Part shown: piece after piece, positions 9,929 through 17,715 of the stretch
How positions within the stretch are numbered: the first letter of the stretch is position 1
How the letters are laid out: each line of letters starts with the position of its first letter
Source: Streptomyces longwoodensis
GTDB lineage: Bacteria > Actinomycetota > Actinomycetes > Streptomycetales > Streptomycetaceae
Reading direction: 5' to 3'
DNA length: 64,000 bases
Assembly (NCBI RefSeq): GCF_001514125.1
Contig: NZ_KQ948550.1
Coordinates: forward strand, 793,105-857,104
The notes under the pieces: model-generated
Told to the model about the DNA's origin: nothing
Seen by the model: the letters and a program-made list of their open reading frames with translations, nothing else
Databases searched by the model: none
Translations under genes and position numbers: made by a program

Positions 9929-10966
9929 GTGAGACGCCTGCGCCGGCCGAGCCGGCTGCCGATCGACCCCTACATCGTGCTGCTGCTCGGCACGGTGGGC
10001 CTCGCGGCGCTGTTCCCGGCGCGCGGCGCGGCCGCCGACGTCTTCTCCGGTGCCTCCACGGCCGCGATCGCCCTGCTGTTCTTCCTCTACGGCGCCCGGC
10101 TGTCCACCCGCGAGGCCCTGGACGGACTGCGCCACTGGCGGCTGCACGTCACCGTCCTCGCGTGCACGTTCCTGATCTTCCCGGTGCTGGGCCTGGCCGC
10201 CCGCGGACTGGTGCCCGTCCTCCTGACCCACCCGCTGTACCAGGGCCTGCTGTTCCTCACGCTCGTGCCGTCGACCGTGCAGTCGTCGATCGCGTTCACC
10301 TCGATCGCCCGCGGCAACGTGCCCGCGGCGATCTGCGCGGGCTCGTTCTCCTCCCTGGTCGGCATCGTCGTGACCCCGCTGCTCGCCGCGGTGCTGCTGG
10401 GCAGCAGCGGGGGCGGCTTCTCCGCCGACTCGCTGGTGGGGATCGTGCTGCAGCTGCTGGTGCCGTTCCTGGCCGGACAGGTGCTGCGGCGCTGGATCGG
10501 CGGCTTCGTCACCCGGCACAAGAAGGTCCTCGGCTACGTCGACCGGGGCTCGATCCTGCTCGTCGTCTACACGGCGTTCAGCGAGGGCGTGGCGCAGGGC
10601 ATCTGGCACCAGGTGAGCCCCCTCCGGCTGGGCGGACTGCTCGTCGTGGAGGCGGTGCTGCTCGCGGTGATGCTCCTGCTGACCTGGTACGGCGCGAAGG
10701 CGCTGCGCTTCGGCCGCGAGGACCGCATCACCATCCAGTTCGCCGGGTCGAAGAAGTCCCTCGCCGCCGGACTGCCCATGGCCGGCGTCCTGTTCGGCGC
10801 GCACGCCTCGCTGGCGGTGCTGCCGCTGATGCTGTTCCACCAGATGCAGCTCATGGTCTGCGCGGTCATCACCCGCCGCCGCGCACGGGACCCCCTGCCC
10901 GAGCAGGGCCCGGGGGGCTCGTCGGCGGACCCGTCGCCGGTCGACGCGGGTCCGCGCTCACGCTGA
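9929..10966 (+). CDS. Bile acid:sodium symporter (SBF/BASS, ArsB-like fold) family transporter
   Basis: A 345-residue membrane protein with about nine to ten hydrophobic helices and the family motifs FFLYGARLS, LVPSTVQSSIAFTSIARGN and, near the end, FAGSKKSLAAGLPM (the conserved GxxxS/T-x-x-L crossover region). Family members import bile-acid-like or other organic anions with sodium; the actinobacterial ligand is unknown. GTG 9929 with GGAG upstream is preferred over the GTG at 9830, which has no ribosome site and would add a basic hydrophilic stretch. It is divergent from the LysR gene that probably regulates it. Confidence 0.85.
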   Translation: MRRLRRPSRLPIDPYIVLLLGTVGLAALFPARGAAADVFSGASTAAIALLFFLYGARLSTREALDGLRHWRLHVTVLACTFLIFPVLGLAARGLVPVLLTHPLYQGLLFLTLVPSTVQSSIAFTSIARGNVPAAICAGSFSSLVGIVVTPLLAAVLLGSSGGGFSADSLVGIVLQLLVPFLAGQVLRRWIGGFVTRHKKVLGYVDRGSILLVVYTAFSEGVAQGIWHQVSPLRLGGLLVVEAVLLAVMLLLTWYGAKALRFGREDRITIQFAGSKKSLAAGLPMAGVLFGAHASLAVLPLMLFHQMQLMVCAVITRRRARDPLPEQGPGGSSADPSPVDAGPRSR

Positions 10967-11003
10967 CCCCGGCGGAACGTCACCCGTCCCGGTGGCCGAC
11001 CCG

Positions 11004-11921
11004 TCACGGCACCAGCACCACCTTGCCCCGGTTGGCCCGCGCCTCGATCACCGCGTGCGCCCGCTGCGCCGCCTCCAGCGGGAACGCCCCGTGCACCGAC
11101 GGCGTCACCGCCTTCTCCGCGAACAGCCGCCACAGGCTGAGCCGCCACTGCTCGTACAGCTCCGGCTGCTCGCGCGCGATCCGCGCCATCTGGAAGCCGA
11201 TCACGGACTTCGCGCCGACGAGCAGGTCGTACGCCGACACGCTCCCGCCGCCCGAGCTGTACGCCACGAGCCGCCCGCCCGGGGCGAGGGCGGCGACCGC
11301 GCGGCCGAGCAGGTCGCCGCCGACCGCGTCCAGCACGCAGTCGACCGGCGCTCCCCAGTCGTCGTCGCCGTACCGGACGACGTCGTCCGCGCCGAGCGAG
11401 CGCACGAAGTCCGCCTTCGCCGGGTCCGACACCGCCCCGACCACCCGCGACGCCCCGTGCGCGCGGGCCAGTTGCACGGCGAGGTGTCCGACGCCGCTCG
11501 CGGCCGCGGTGACCAGGACCGACCCGCCGGGCTCCGGACGCGCCGCGGTCAGCGCCCCGAGGGCCACCAGCCCGCTGCGCACCAGGGCCACCGCCTCCAC
11601 CGCCGAGGCCCCCTCGGGCACGGGCGAGGCCATCGCCTCGTCGAGGAGCGCGGCCTCGGCGTACCCGTGCCCGAAGCACAGTCCCGTCACCCGGTCGCCC
11701 GCAGCGAACCGGCTCACTCCTGCGCCGACCGCGACGACCTCGCCGGCGATCTCACCGCCCAGCGGGATCGGCTCCGCCGCCTCGGTGACCTTGCGGACCA
11801 CGGGGAGCGTCACGCCCACGGCGGCGGTCCTGACCAGGAGCTCGCCCGGGCCGGGCGCGGGCACGGGGACGTCCTCCAGGAACAGGGGGCCACCGGCGCA
11901 GTCGTACCGGACACGACGCAT
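11004..11921 (-). CDS. Zinc-type alcohol dehydrogenase / quinone oxidoreductase-like (MDR) protein
   Basis: The 305-residue medium-chain dehydrogenase/reductase has the GroES-like N-terminal domain (LGGEIAGEVVAVGAGVSRF) and Rossmann motif VLVTAAASGVGHLAVQLA. Catalytic and structural zinc cysteines are not evident, which places it with the zeta-crystallin/quinone oxidoreductase branch: NADPH-dependent reduction of quinones or enones. The start at ATG 11921 follows GGAGGTG. It is divergent from the MarR gene, with two operator-like palindromes between them, so it is probably the MarR target and may serve electrophile detoxification. Confidence 0.88.
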   Translation of the reverse strand: MRRVRYDCAGGPLFLEDVPVPAPGPGELLVRTAAVGVTLPVVRKVTEAAEPIPLGGEIAGEVVAVGAGVSRFAAGDRVTGLCFGHGYAEAALLDEAMASPVPEGASAVEAVALVRSGLVALGALTAARPEPGGSVLVTAAASGVGHLAVQLARAHGASRVVGAVSDPAKADFVRSLGADDVVRYGDDDWGAPVDCVLDAVGGDLLGRAVAALAPGGRLVAYSSGGGSVSAYDLLVGAKSVIGFQMARIAREQPELYEQWRLSLWRLFAEKAVTPSVHGAFPLEAAQRAHAVIEARANRGKVVLVP

Positions 11922-11960
11922 CGCACCTCCACGGACCGGTCCGCGGCTCTCTCCGCAGAT

Positions 11961-11977
11961 CGTTGGGAGTTCCAACG
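11961..11977. promoter_or_regulatory. MarR operator candidate 1
   Basis: CGTTGGGAGTTCCAACG has perfect 6-bp arms CGTTGG/CCAACG around a 5-bp centre and sits between the divergent dehydrogenase and marR genes. Confidence 0.6.
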
Positions 11978-11989
11978 GTATGCGGTCGG

Positions 11990-12008
11990 TCGTGGGGAAG
12001 TCCAACGA
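11990..12008. promoter_or_regulatory. MarR operator candidate 2
   Basis: TCGTGGGGAAGTCCAACGA repeats operator 1 with one arm mismatch. Its centre is 30 bp from that of the first site, about three helical turns, placing both on the same DNA face. It lies just upstream of the marR -10 element. Confidence 0.55.
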
Positions 12009-12016
12009 CTTTTCGC

Positions 12017-12022
12017 TAGGCT
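12017..12022 (+). promoter_or_regulatory. -10 element of a probably leaderless marR promoter
   Basis: TAGGCT matches the principal-sigma -10 consensus and ends seven bases before ATG 12030. Transcription would start at or next to the initiation codon, and no ribosome site is present, so the mRNA is probably leaderless. Confidence 0.55.
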
Positions 12023-12029
12023 GGCCACC

Positions 12030-12467
12030 ATGGCCGACGCACCCCTCCCCGCCATCCGCTCCCTGCCCAGCTGGCTGCTCGGCCGGGCCGCCGCCCGCGG
12101 GCGCGCCCTGGTCGCCGAGGCGCTCGCCGCCGAGGGCATGAAGATGTGGCACCACGTGGTCCTTTCCGCGGTGCACGACCTGGCCCCCGTCGCCCAGGCG
12201 GACCTGGGGCGCGGCGTCGGGCTCGACCCCAAGGACCTGGTCGGCGTGCTGAACGACCTCCAGGCCGCCGGCCTGGTCGTGCGCGCCCCCGATCCGCGCG
12301 ACCGGCGCAAGAACGCCGTCTCGCCGACGCCCGCGGGCACGCGCCTGCTGCGCCGCTGCGAACGGCTCGCCCGGGACGCCAACGACGAGCTGCTCGCCCC
12401 GCTGACCGCCGCCGAACGCGAGCTGTTCACCGCCCTGTTGATCCGGATCTCCGGTACGGACGGCTGA
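12030..12467 (+). CDS. MarR-family transcriptional regulator
   Basis: A 145-residue MarR protein: the wHTH core (PVAQADLGRGVGLDPKDLVG recognition region, then VRAPDPRDRRKNAVSPT as the wing) is flanked by dimerisation helices. The DPRDRR wing motif is diagnostic. ATG 12030 is chosen because a -10 element lies 7 bp upstream and the family length fits; longer upstream extension is antisense to the dehydrogenase. Two operator-like palindromes in the divergent gap suggest autorepression and control of the dehydrogenase gene, probably relieved by a phenolic or electrophilic ligand. Confidence 0.9.
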   Translation: MADAPLPAIRSLPSWLLGRAAARGRALVAEALAAEGMKMWHHVVLSAVHDLAPVAQADLGRGVGLDPKDLVGVLNDLQAAGLVVRAPDPRDRRKNAVSPTPAGTRLLRRCERLARDANDELLAPLTAAERELFTALLIRISGTDG

Positions 12468-12486
12468 CGGGGGATAACGTTCCGTC

Positions 12487-13023
12487 ATGAGCCGACCCGA
12501 CGCGCCCGACGCCCTCGACCCCGCCCGCACCGCCCTGGTCCTCGTCGACCTGATGGACCGGATCGTCGCGCTGCCCCTGGAGCCCCACAAGGGCACCGAC
12601 GTGCTCGCCACGGCCGAGACGCTGGCCGACGCGTTCCGTTCGGCCGGCGCCCTCGTCGTGCTGGTCCGGGTCGAGCGCCCCGGCGTCGCCGAACAGCCGC
12701 CCGGCAGCGGGCTCGTGGCGGGCCTGTCGCGCCCCGGGGACGTGGAGGTCGTCAAGCGCACCGTCGGCGCCTTCCAGGGCACCGGGCTCGACGACGTGCT
12801 GCGCGGACGGGGGGTCACCACCGTGGTGTTCGGCGGGATCGCCACCAACCTCGGAGTGGAGTCCACCGCCCGCGCCGCCGCCGACCTCGGCTACGACCTG
12901 CTGTTCGTCGAGGACGCGATGACCGCGCTGACCGGGGCCGAGCACGAGGCGTCGGTACGGCTCGACTTCCCGCGGCTCGGGACGGTGGTCCGGGCGGCAG
13001 AGGTGTCGTTCGCGCGGCGCTGA
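12487..13023 (+). CDS. Isochorismatase-fold hydrolase lacking the usual cysteine
   Basis: A 178-residue member of the isochorismatase/cysteine-hydrolase superfamily. The conserved Asp is in VLVDLMD and the conserved Lys in VVKRTVGAF, but the segment that normally carries the nucleophilic Cys (GxxTxxCV) reads GIATNLGVEST with Gly instead. True isochorismatases such as EntB and PhzD also lack this Cys and use another mechanism, so loss of amidase activity rather than a dead enzyme is likely. A TAACGT -10-like element ends six bases before the ATG, hinting at another leaderless transcript. The gene follows marR by 19 bp. Confidence 0.85.
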   Translation: MSRPDAPDALDPARTALVLVDLMDRIVALPLEPHKGTDVLATAETLADAFRSAGALVVLVRVERPGVAEQPPGSGLVAGLSRPGDVEVVKRTVGAFQGTGLDDVLRGRGVTTVVFGGIATNLGVESTARAAADLGYDLLFVEDAMTALTGAEHEASVRLDFPRLGTVVRAAEVSFARR

Positions 13024-13087
13024 CGGGGGCGCCGCCCGGGGGAACGCGCGAGCCTGACAGGGGCGCCGCCCGGGGGAACGGGGACGC
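13021..13087 (+). repeat. 34-bp imperfect tandem duplication across a stop codon
   Basis: The block beginning TGACGGGGGCGCCGCCCGGG at 13021 recurs at 13055 as TGACAGGGGCGCCGCCCGGG, both continuing GGAACG. The first copy starts with the stop codon of the hydrolase gene. Confidence 0.8.
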
Positions 13088-13106
13088 CCCCGCACCGCGC
13101 GGCCCG

Positions 13107-13826
13107 TCACACCAGCAGGCCGCCGCCGTCCACCACCACGACCGAGCCGGTGCTGTAGCCGCCCCGCATGAGGTACAGGTACGCCTCGGCGACGTCCGCG
13201 GGCTCGCCGACCCGGCCGACGGGCAGGGAGCCGGCGGAGGACCGGAACAGGCCCTCCCGGTCCGCCTCGGCCAGGTCGCGCCACAGGTCGGTGCGGACCA
13301 CGCCCGGCGACACCACGTTCACCCGCAGCGGCGCCAGCTCCAGCGCGAGGGCGCGGGTGAGCGACTCCATCGCCCCGCACAGGCTCGCCGCGACCGTGGT
13401 CCCCGGCAGCGGCCGGCGGGCCGCCGTGCCGGTGGTCAGCACCACCGAGCCGCCCGGCCGGATCGACCCGGCGCCCAGCCGCACGGCCGAGTACGCGCCC
13501 CACAGCCGGGTGTCCAGGAACCGCCGGGCCCGGTCCAGGTCCTGCTCGGCGAGGCCCTCCATCAGCAGGGACTCGCCCGCCGTGTAGACGAGGTGGTCGA
13601 AGGCGCCGACCTCGGCGAAGAACGCCCGGACCGCCTCCTCGTCCGTGGCGTCCAGGACGTGGCCCCGGGCGCCGTCCGGCAGCCGCTCCAGCGCGTCCGC
13701 CACGCTCTCCTGCCGTCGTGAGGCGACGACGACCTCGGCGCCCTCGGCCGCGGCGGCCTCCGCGACGGCCCGTCCGATGCCGGATGTGCCGCCGATCACG
13801 ACGATCCGCTGTCCACGCAGGCTCAT
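13107..13826 (-). CDS. SDR-family oxidoreductase
   Basis: A 239-residue SDR with the dinucleotide motif IGGTSGIG at residue 12 and the C-terminal VVDGGGLLV. The catalytic region is unusual: after LTTGTAARRPLPGTTVAASLCGAM the expected YxxxK is not present (the aligned positions read VAASLCGAM), so it may be catalytically atypical or act through other residues. The start ATG 13826 follows GGAGGGAG. It is divergent from a LysR gene with a long palindrome in the gap, indicating LysR control. Confidence 0.85.
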   Translation of the reverse strand: MSLRGQRIVVIGGTSGIGRAVAEAAAAEGAEVVVASRRQESVADALERLPDGARGHVLDATDEEAVRAFFAEVGAFDHLVYTAGESLLMEGLAEQDLDRARRFLDTRLWGAYSAVRLGAGSIRPGGSVVLTTGTAARRPLPGTTVAASLCGAMESLTRALALELAPLRVNVVSPGVVRTDLWRDLAEADREGLFRSSAGSLPVGRVGEPADVAEAYLYLMRGGYSTGSVVVVDGGGLLV

Positions 13827-13905
13827 GCCCACTCCCTCCAGGGTTGTTCGCTGACGTCGTCCAGCCTCCTGCCGCCTCCACCGCACCGTCCAAGACCTCT
13901 TTCGC

Positions 13906-13936
13906 CTGCGGCGATACCCTGGAGGTATCGCCGCAG
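13906..13936. promoter_or_regulatory. LysR operator: 31-bp palindrome with 13-bp arms
   Basis: CTGCGGCGATACC (13906-13918), 5-bp centre CTGGA, then the exact complement (13924-13936). The core ATAC-N7-GTAT fits the LTTR T-N11-A rule. It lies 22 bp before the lysR start and 80 bp before the divergent SDR start. Confidence 0.7.
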
Positions 13937-13958
13937 CCGCGGGCCCGGAAGGGGAGCC

Positions 13959-14837
13959 ATGGATCTCGACCTGCGCAAGGTCCGCTACTTCGTCACGGTG
14001 GCCGAACTGCTCCACTTCGGGCGCGCGGCCGAACGCCTCCACATCGCGCAGCCCGTGCTGAGCCGGCAGATCCGCGCCCTGGAGAAGGAAGTGGGAGCCG
14101 ACCTCTTCGTCCGCGACAGCAGGGGCGTGGCGTTGACCGACGCCGGACGGCAACTCCTGGAGGACGGGCGCCGATTGCTCGACGCCGCCGAGGGGGCGCG
14201 GCGGCGGGTCCGGCGGGCGGCGCTCGGCCCGCGCCGGCTCGTGGTGGGCTTCCGGGCCGGTGTGGTCGTCACCCCGGTGCTGCGGGACTTCGGGGCCGCG
14301 CACCCGGACGTCGAGACCCACGCCCGCCGGGTCGAGTGGGACGACCAGGAGGACCTGCTGCGCGACGGCGGCGTCGACGTCGCCTTCCTGCGCCGGCCCG
14401 TGCGCGACGAGGGCCTCACGCTGCTGCCGCTGCACCGTGAGGCGCGGGTGGCGATGCTGCCCGCCGACCACCGCCTCGCCGGCAAGCAGGAGCTGGCCCT
14501 GGCCGACCTCGACGGCGAGACCTGGCTGCGCTACCACGACCCGCGCCCCGGTGACGTGCCGATCCGCACCATCGAGGAGAAGTTCGAGCGGGTGGCCGGC
14601 GGCGCCGGCATCACCCTGGTGCCGCGCTCGGTGGCCGAGCAGTACGCCCGCCCCGACATCACCTACGTGCCCGTCCCGGACGCCGAGCCCGACGAGGTGC
14701 TGCTCGCCTGGGACCCGAGCCGGGCCACGCCGCTGGTCGCCGCGTTCGTGGAGATCGCGACGCGCGCGAGCACCGGCGCGCCGGCCGGGCGTCCGGGGGA
14801 CCGGGTCAGCCCTGCGCGGCCGCCGTCCGCAGGGTGA
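13959..14837 (+). CDS. LysR-family transcriptional regulator
   Basis: A 292-residue LTTR. Residues 1-60 form the wHTH (LRKVRYFVTVAELLHFGRAA, then IAQPVLSRQIRALE), and the remainder is the effector-binding domain (LVVGFRAGVVVTPVLRDF). AAGGGGAG precedes the ATG. It is divergent from the SDR gene at 13826, and the same intergenic region carries a 31-bp palindrome. The last 32 bp overlap, tail to tail, the 3' end of fdhD on the opposite strand, an unusually tight convergent arrangement. Confidence 0.9.
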   Translation: MDLDLRKVRYFVTVAELLHFGRAAERLHIAQPVLSRQIRALEKEVGADLFVRDSRGVALTDAGRQLLEDGRRLLDAAEGARRRVRRAALGPRRLVVGFRAGVVVTPVLRDFGAAHPDVETHARRVEWDDQEDLLRDGGVDVAFLRRPVRDEGLTLLPLHREARVAMLPADHRLAGKQELALADLDGETWLRYHDPRPGDVPIRTIEEKFERVAGGAGITLVPRSVAEQYARPDITYVPVPDAEPDEVLLAWDPSRATPLVAAFVEIATRASTGAPAGRPGDRVSPARPPSAG

Positions 14838-15654
14838 CGCGCTCCTCGCCCGCGTACACGTTCATCGAGGCGCCGCGCAGGAAGCCCACCAGGGTCAGGC
14901 CCGTCTCCGCGGCCAGGTCCACCGCGAGCGAGGACGGCGCCGACACGGCCGCCAGCACCGGGATGCCGGCCATGACCGCCTTCTGGGCCAGCTCGAAGGA
15001 GGCCCGGCCCGACACCAGCAGGACCGCCCGGGACAACGGCAGGCCGCCGCTCTGCAGGGCGCGGCCGACGAGCTTGTCGACCGCGTTGTGCCGGCCCACG
15101 TCCTCGCGGACGTCGAGCAGCTCCCCCTCCTCGCTGAACAGGGCCGCCGCGTGCAGCCCTCCGGTCCGGTCGAAGACCCGCTGGGCCGCACGCAGCCGGT
15201 CCGGGAGGCTCGCGAGCAGCTCGGGCGCGACGCGCACCGGGGGAGTGTCGGCGATGGGCCAGCGGGCGGTCGTGCGCACGGCGTCCAGGCTCGCCTTGCC
15301 GCACAGACCGCAGGACGACGTCGTGTACACGTTGCGTTCGAGGGTGATGTCGGGCGGCGTCACGTGCGGGGCGGTCCGTACGTCGACGACGTTGTAGGTG
15401 TTGGAGCCGTCGGCGGTCGCCCCCGCGCAGTAGACGATGTTCTGCAGGTCGTCCGCGGTCGCCAGCACCCCCTCGCTGACCAGGAACCCGGCGGCCAGGG
15501 CGAAGTCGTCACCGGGCGTGCGCATCGTGATCGCGAGCGGCTTGCCGTTGAGCCGTATCTCCAGTGGCTCCTCGGCGACGAGGGTGTCCGGTCGGGCGGA
15601 GACCGCCCCGTCCCGGATGCGGATCACCTTGCGACGTTCCGTGACGCGTCCCAT
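14806..15654 (-). CDS. fdhD: Formate dehydrogenase accessory sulfurtransferase FdhD
   Basis: The 282-residue protein matches FdhD end to end: EEPLEIRLNGKPLAITMRTP at the N-terminus, the CxxC motif in TTSSCGLCGKAS that carries persulfide sulfur, and DVGRHNAVDKLVGRAL, followed by LVSGRASFELAQKA. FdhD transfers sulfur from IscS to the molybdenum bis-MGD cofactor of formate dehydrogenase. No formate dehydrogenase gene lies nearby, so its client is encoded elsewhere. ATG 15654 is chosen by family length; the ribosome site is weak. Its 3' end overlaps the neighbouring lysR. Confidence 0.95.
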   Translation of the reverse strand: MGRVTERRKVIRIRDGAVSARPDTLVAEEPLEIRLNGKPLAITMRTPGDDFALAAGFLVSEGVLATADDLQNIVYCAGATADGSNTYNVVDVRTAPHVTPPDITLERNVYTTSSCGLCGKASLDAVRTTARWPIADTPPVRVAPELLASLPDRLRAAQRVFDRTGGLHAAALFSEEGELLDVREDVGRHNAVDKLVGRALQSGGLPLSRAVLLVSGRASFELAQKAVMAGIPVLAAVSAPSSLAVDLAAETGLTLVGFLRGASMNVYAGEERVTLRTAAAQG

Positions 15655-15997
15655 GTCCTGATCAGCCCCGGTTTCTCTCAGTGACCTCGACGGTCCCATT
15701 GTCCTGCACCGGGGGCGCCGGGTGGCGGCCGCCCGCGCGGTGGCGCGGACGGCGGTGGTCCCGCCCGGCGTGTCCGTCCCGGGTACCCGCCGCGCGCCCG
15801 TCGGACTCCTGCGGGTGTGCGACACCGCGCGCCCGTCGTACTCCTGCGGGTGTGCCACGACTGTTCGGGCGTTTGAGGGTCTGCGGGAAGCCGACAATCC
15901 GGGCCACTGTTTCCTGTCGCATCACCTGCCTCTGTACCCGCGAGTCACTCACCAGACTGGTGGATCCGCGACCCACGGCAACGAGGGGGACCACCCG
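15655..15997. other. 343-bp divergent control region of fdhD and the ketosynthase
   Basis: No gene is supported here. The region holds a 35-bp imperfect tandem repeat (15791-15858) and must contain both outward promoters; no clear -10/-35 pair could be assigned. Confidence 0.6.
15791..15858. repeat. Two copies of a 35-bp repeat upstream of the ketosynthase
   Basis: CGCGCGCCCGTCGG at 15791 and CGCGCGCCCGTCGT at 15826 each continue ACTCCTGCGGGTGTGC then G/C and AC. Two substitutions separate the copies over 33 bp. Confidence 0.85.
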
Positions 15998-16945
15998 ATG
16001 AACGGCTCGCGCATCACCGCGGTCGGCCACTACCAGCCCGCCAAGGTGCTGACCAACGAGGACCTGGCGGCCCTGGTCGACACCAGCGACGAGTGGATCA
16101 GGAGCCGGGTGGGCATCCGCACCCGCCACATCGCCGGACCCGACGAGCCGGTCGACGAACTCGCCGCGCACGCCGCCGCCAAGGCGCTGGCCGCTGCCGG
16201 GACCGCGCCGGAGGACATCGACCTGGTGCTGGTGGCGACCTCGACGGCCGTCGACCGGTCGCCCAACATGGCGGCCCGGGTCGCCGCCCGCCTCGGCATC
16301 CCCCGCCCCGCGGCGATGGACGTCAACGTGGTGTGCGCCGGCTTCACCCACGCCCTCGCCACCGCCGACCACACCCTGCGCGCCGGCGCCGCCCGCCGGG
16401 CGCTGGTCATCGGCGCGGACAAGATGTCCGAGGTGGCCGACTGGACCGACCGCAGCACCTGTGTCCTGGTGGGCGACGGCGCGGGGGCCGCCGTCGTCGA
16501 GGCCTGCCCGCCCGGTACCGGACCCGGCATCGGGCCCGTGCTGTGGGGGTCGGTGCCGGAGATGGGGCACGCCGTGCGCATCGAGGGCCAGCCGGCGCGG
16601 TTCGCGCAGGAGGGGCAGAGCGTCTACCGGTGGGCCACCACCCACCTCCCGCCGCTCGCCCGCCAGACCTGTGAGCGGGCCGGCCTGGCGCCCGAGGACC
16701 TCGCCGCGGTGGTGCTGCACCAGGCCAACCTGCGCATCATCGAACCGCTCGCGGAGAAGCTCGGCGCCGTCAACGCCGTGGTCGCGCGCGACGTCACCGC
16801 GTCCGGCAACACGTCCGCCGCCAGCATCCCCCTGGCCCTGTCCAAGCTGGTGGAGCAGGGCGCGGTCTCGGGCGGCGACCCGGTGCTGCTGTTCGGCTTC
16901 GGCGGCAACCTGTCGTACGCCGGGCAGGTCGTACGGTGTCCGTGA
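15998..16945 (+). CDS. 3-oxoacyl-ACP synthase III (FabH-like ketosynthase)
   Basis: A 315-residue thiolase-fold enzyme with the KAS III catalytic triad: Cys113 in VNVVCAGFTHAL, His241 in LHQANLRI and Asn271 in ASGNTSAASIP, and the C-terminal FGFGGNLSYAGQVV. It would condense an acyl-CoA starter with malonyl-ACP. It stands alone without fabD or acpP neighbours, so it is probably a second FabH paralogue for a specialised starter or for a secondary metabolite rather than the housekeeping copy. ATG 15998 follows GAGGGGGA at about 10 bp; a longer frame to 15722 runs through the repeats and is rejected. Confidence 0.9.
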   Translation: MNGSRITAVGHYQPAKVLTNEDLAALVDTSDEWIRSRVGIRTRHIAGPDEPVDELAAHAAAKALAAAGTAPEDIDLVLVATSTAVDRSPNMAARVAARLGIPRPAAMDVNVVCAGFTHALATADHTLRAGAARRALVIGADKMSEVADWTDRSTCVLVGDGAGAAVVEACPPGTGPGIGPVLWGSVPEMGHAVRIEGQPARFAQEGQSVYRWATTHLPPLARQTCERAGLAPEDLAAVVLHQANLRIIEPLAEKLGAVNAVVARDVTASGNTSAASIPLALSKLVEQGAVSGGDPVLLFGFGGNLSYAGQVVRCP

Positions 16946-17013
16946 CGGCGTGAGACGTCCGGGTGGGCCGCCCGGGTGAGCCGTCCTGGCCGGCGCGGCG
17001 CCCTCCCGGTCCC

Positions 17014-17484
17014 TCAGGGTGTGATCGTCGGCTCCTCGCGGGGGCCGGTGCTGACCAGCTGGGCCCAGGCGCTCATCTCGCCCTGCTCGATCCGGGTCAC
17101 CGCCGCGGCCAGCGCCCGCTCGCGGGTGGCCTCGTCGTCGTAGGGCGCGGCGCCGGTGCGGTACAGCCTGCGCTCCGCCTCCACCGCCTCGCGGGCCTGG
17201 CTGAACCGGAGGTAGTCGTCCTGCCAGTGGAAGACCGAGCGGAGGCCGGTCAGGACCACCACGACCCCGCCGAGCAGCGCCGGCACCCGCGCCTCGCCCG
17301 GCGCGAGCACGGCGGACACGGGGATCGCGGCGGAGACCAGCAGCTGGAGGATCTCGGTGATCCGGTAGTAGCGGCGGGCCTTCATCGCGGCCCGCCGGTA
17401 CCAGGCGTAGGAGCGGTTCGCGAGGTCCAGGGCGTAGTCGGGGCCCGGCCCCGTGGCACCCGTCGCCGTCTGCGGTGTCGTCAT
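17014..17484 (-). CDS. DUF4231 membrane protein
   Basis: A 156-residue protein with two adjacent hydrophobic segments near residues 45-62 and 66-84 (ILQLLVSAAIPVSAVLA, then ALLGGVVVVLTGL), preceded by a basic, aromatic helix (RSYAWYRRAAMKARRYYRI) and followed by an amphipathic soluble tail. This layout is that of DUF4231 proteins, small SLATT-like two-TM proteins often proposed to be effectors or pore formers linked to nucleotide signalling. No nucleotidyl cyclase or nuclease partner is adjacent, so no function is proposed. It is convergent with the ketosynthase and divergent from the ROK gene. Confidence 0.8.
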   Translation of the reverse strand: MTTPQTATGATGPGPDYALDLANRSYAWYRRAAMKARRYYRITEILQLLVSAAIPVSAVLAPGEARVPALLGGVVVVLTGLRSVFHWQDDYLRFSQAREAVEAERRLYRTGAAPYDDEATRERALAAAVTRIEQGEMSAWAQLVSTGPREEPTITP

Positions 17485-17604
17485 GAGCTCCCCCCGGTCG
17501 CCGCGGCACGCGAGACCTCAGGGTAGGCCAAGTCACCCGCCGACCGGCCGACTTGGCGCACCGGCCGGATCACGTCCCGCCGCCCCGCTCTTTGTCCTGC
17601 GAGT

Positions 17605-17641
17605 GGAAGAAGTCTGCGGCAATCCGTGCACAGCTTCTTCC
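17605..17641. promoter_or_regulatory. Inverted repeat upstream of the ROK gene
   Basis: GGAAGAAG (17605-17612) and CTTCTTCC (17634-17641) are perfect 8-bp arms whose centres are 29 bp apart, in the divergent gap of the DUF4231 and ROK genes. It could be a ROK binding site; this is inference. Confidence 0.4.
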
Positions 17642-17715
17642 CAGCTGTGGCAGCCGCTGCTACGTTCCCTTCGAAAGCCCGACAGCGGTGGCCGGATCCA
17701 GGCGGGGAGGGGCAC

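Noticed and set aside
9070..12141. A 1023-codon open frame on the + strand
   Set aside because: It runs antisense to the LysR and dehydrogenase genes and overlaps the symporter in another frame. Composition is Pro/Arg/Ala-rich with no domain, typical of shadow frames in 73% GC DNA. Similar long frames at 4051-5934, 6357-9119 and 57609-59837 were rejected for the same reason or trimmed.
17014..17484. DUF4231/SLATT protein as part of an antiphage signalling system
   Set aside because: Two-TM SLATT-like proteins occur in such systems, but no cyclase, nuclease or CBASS-type gene lies beside it.
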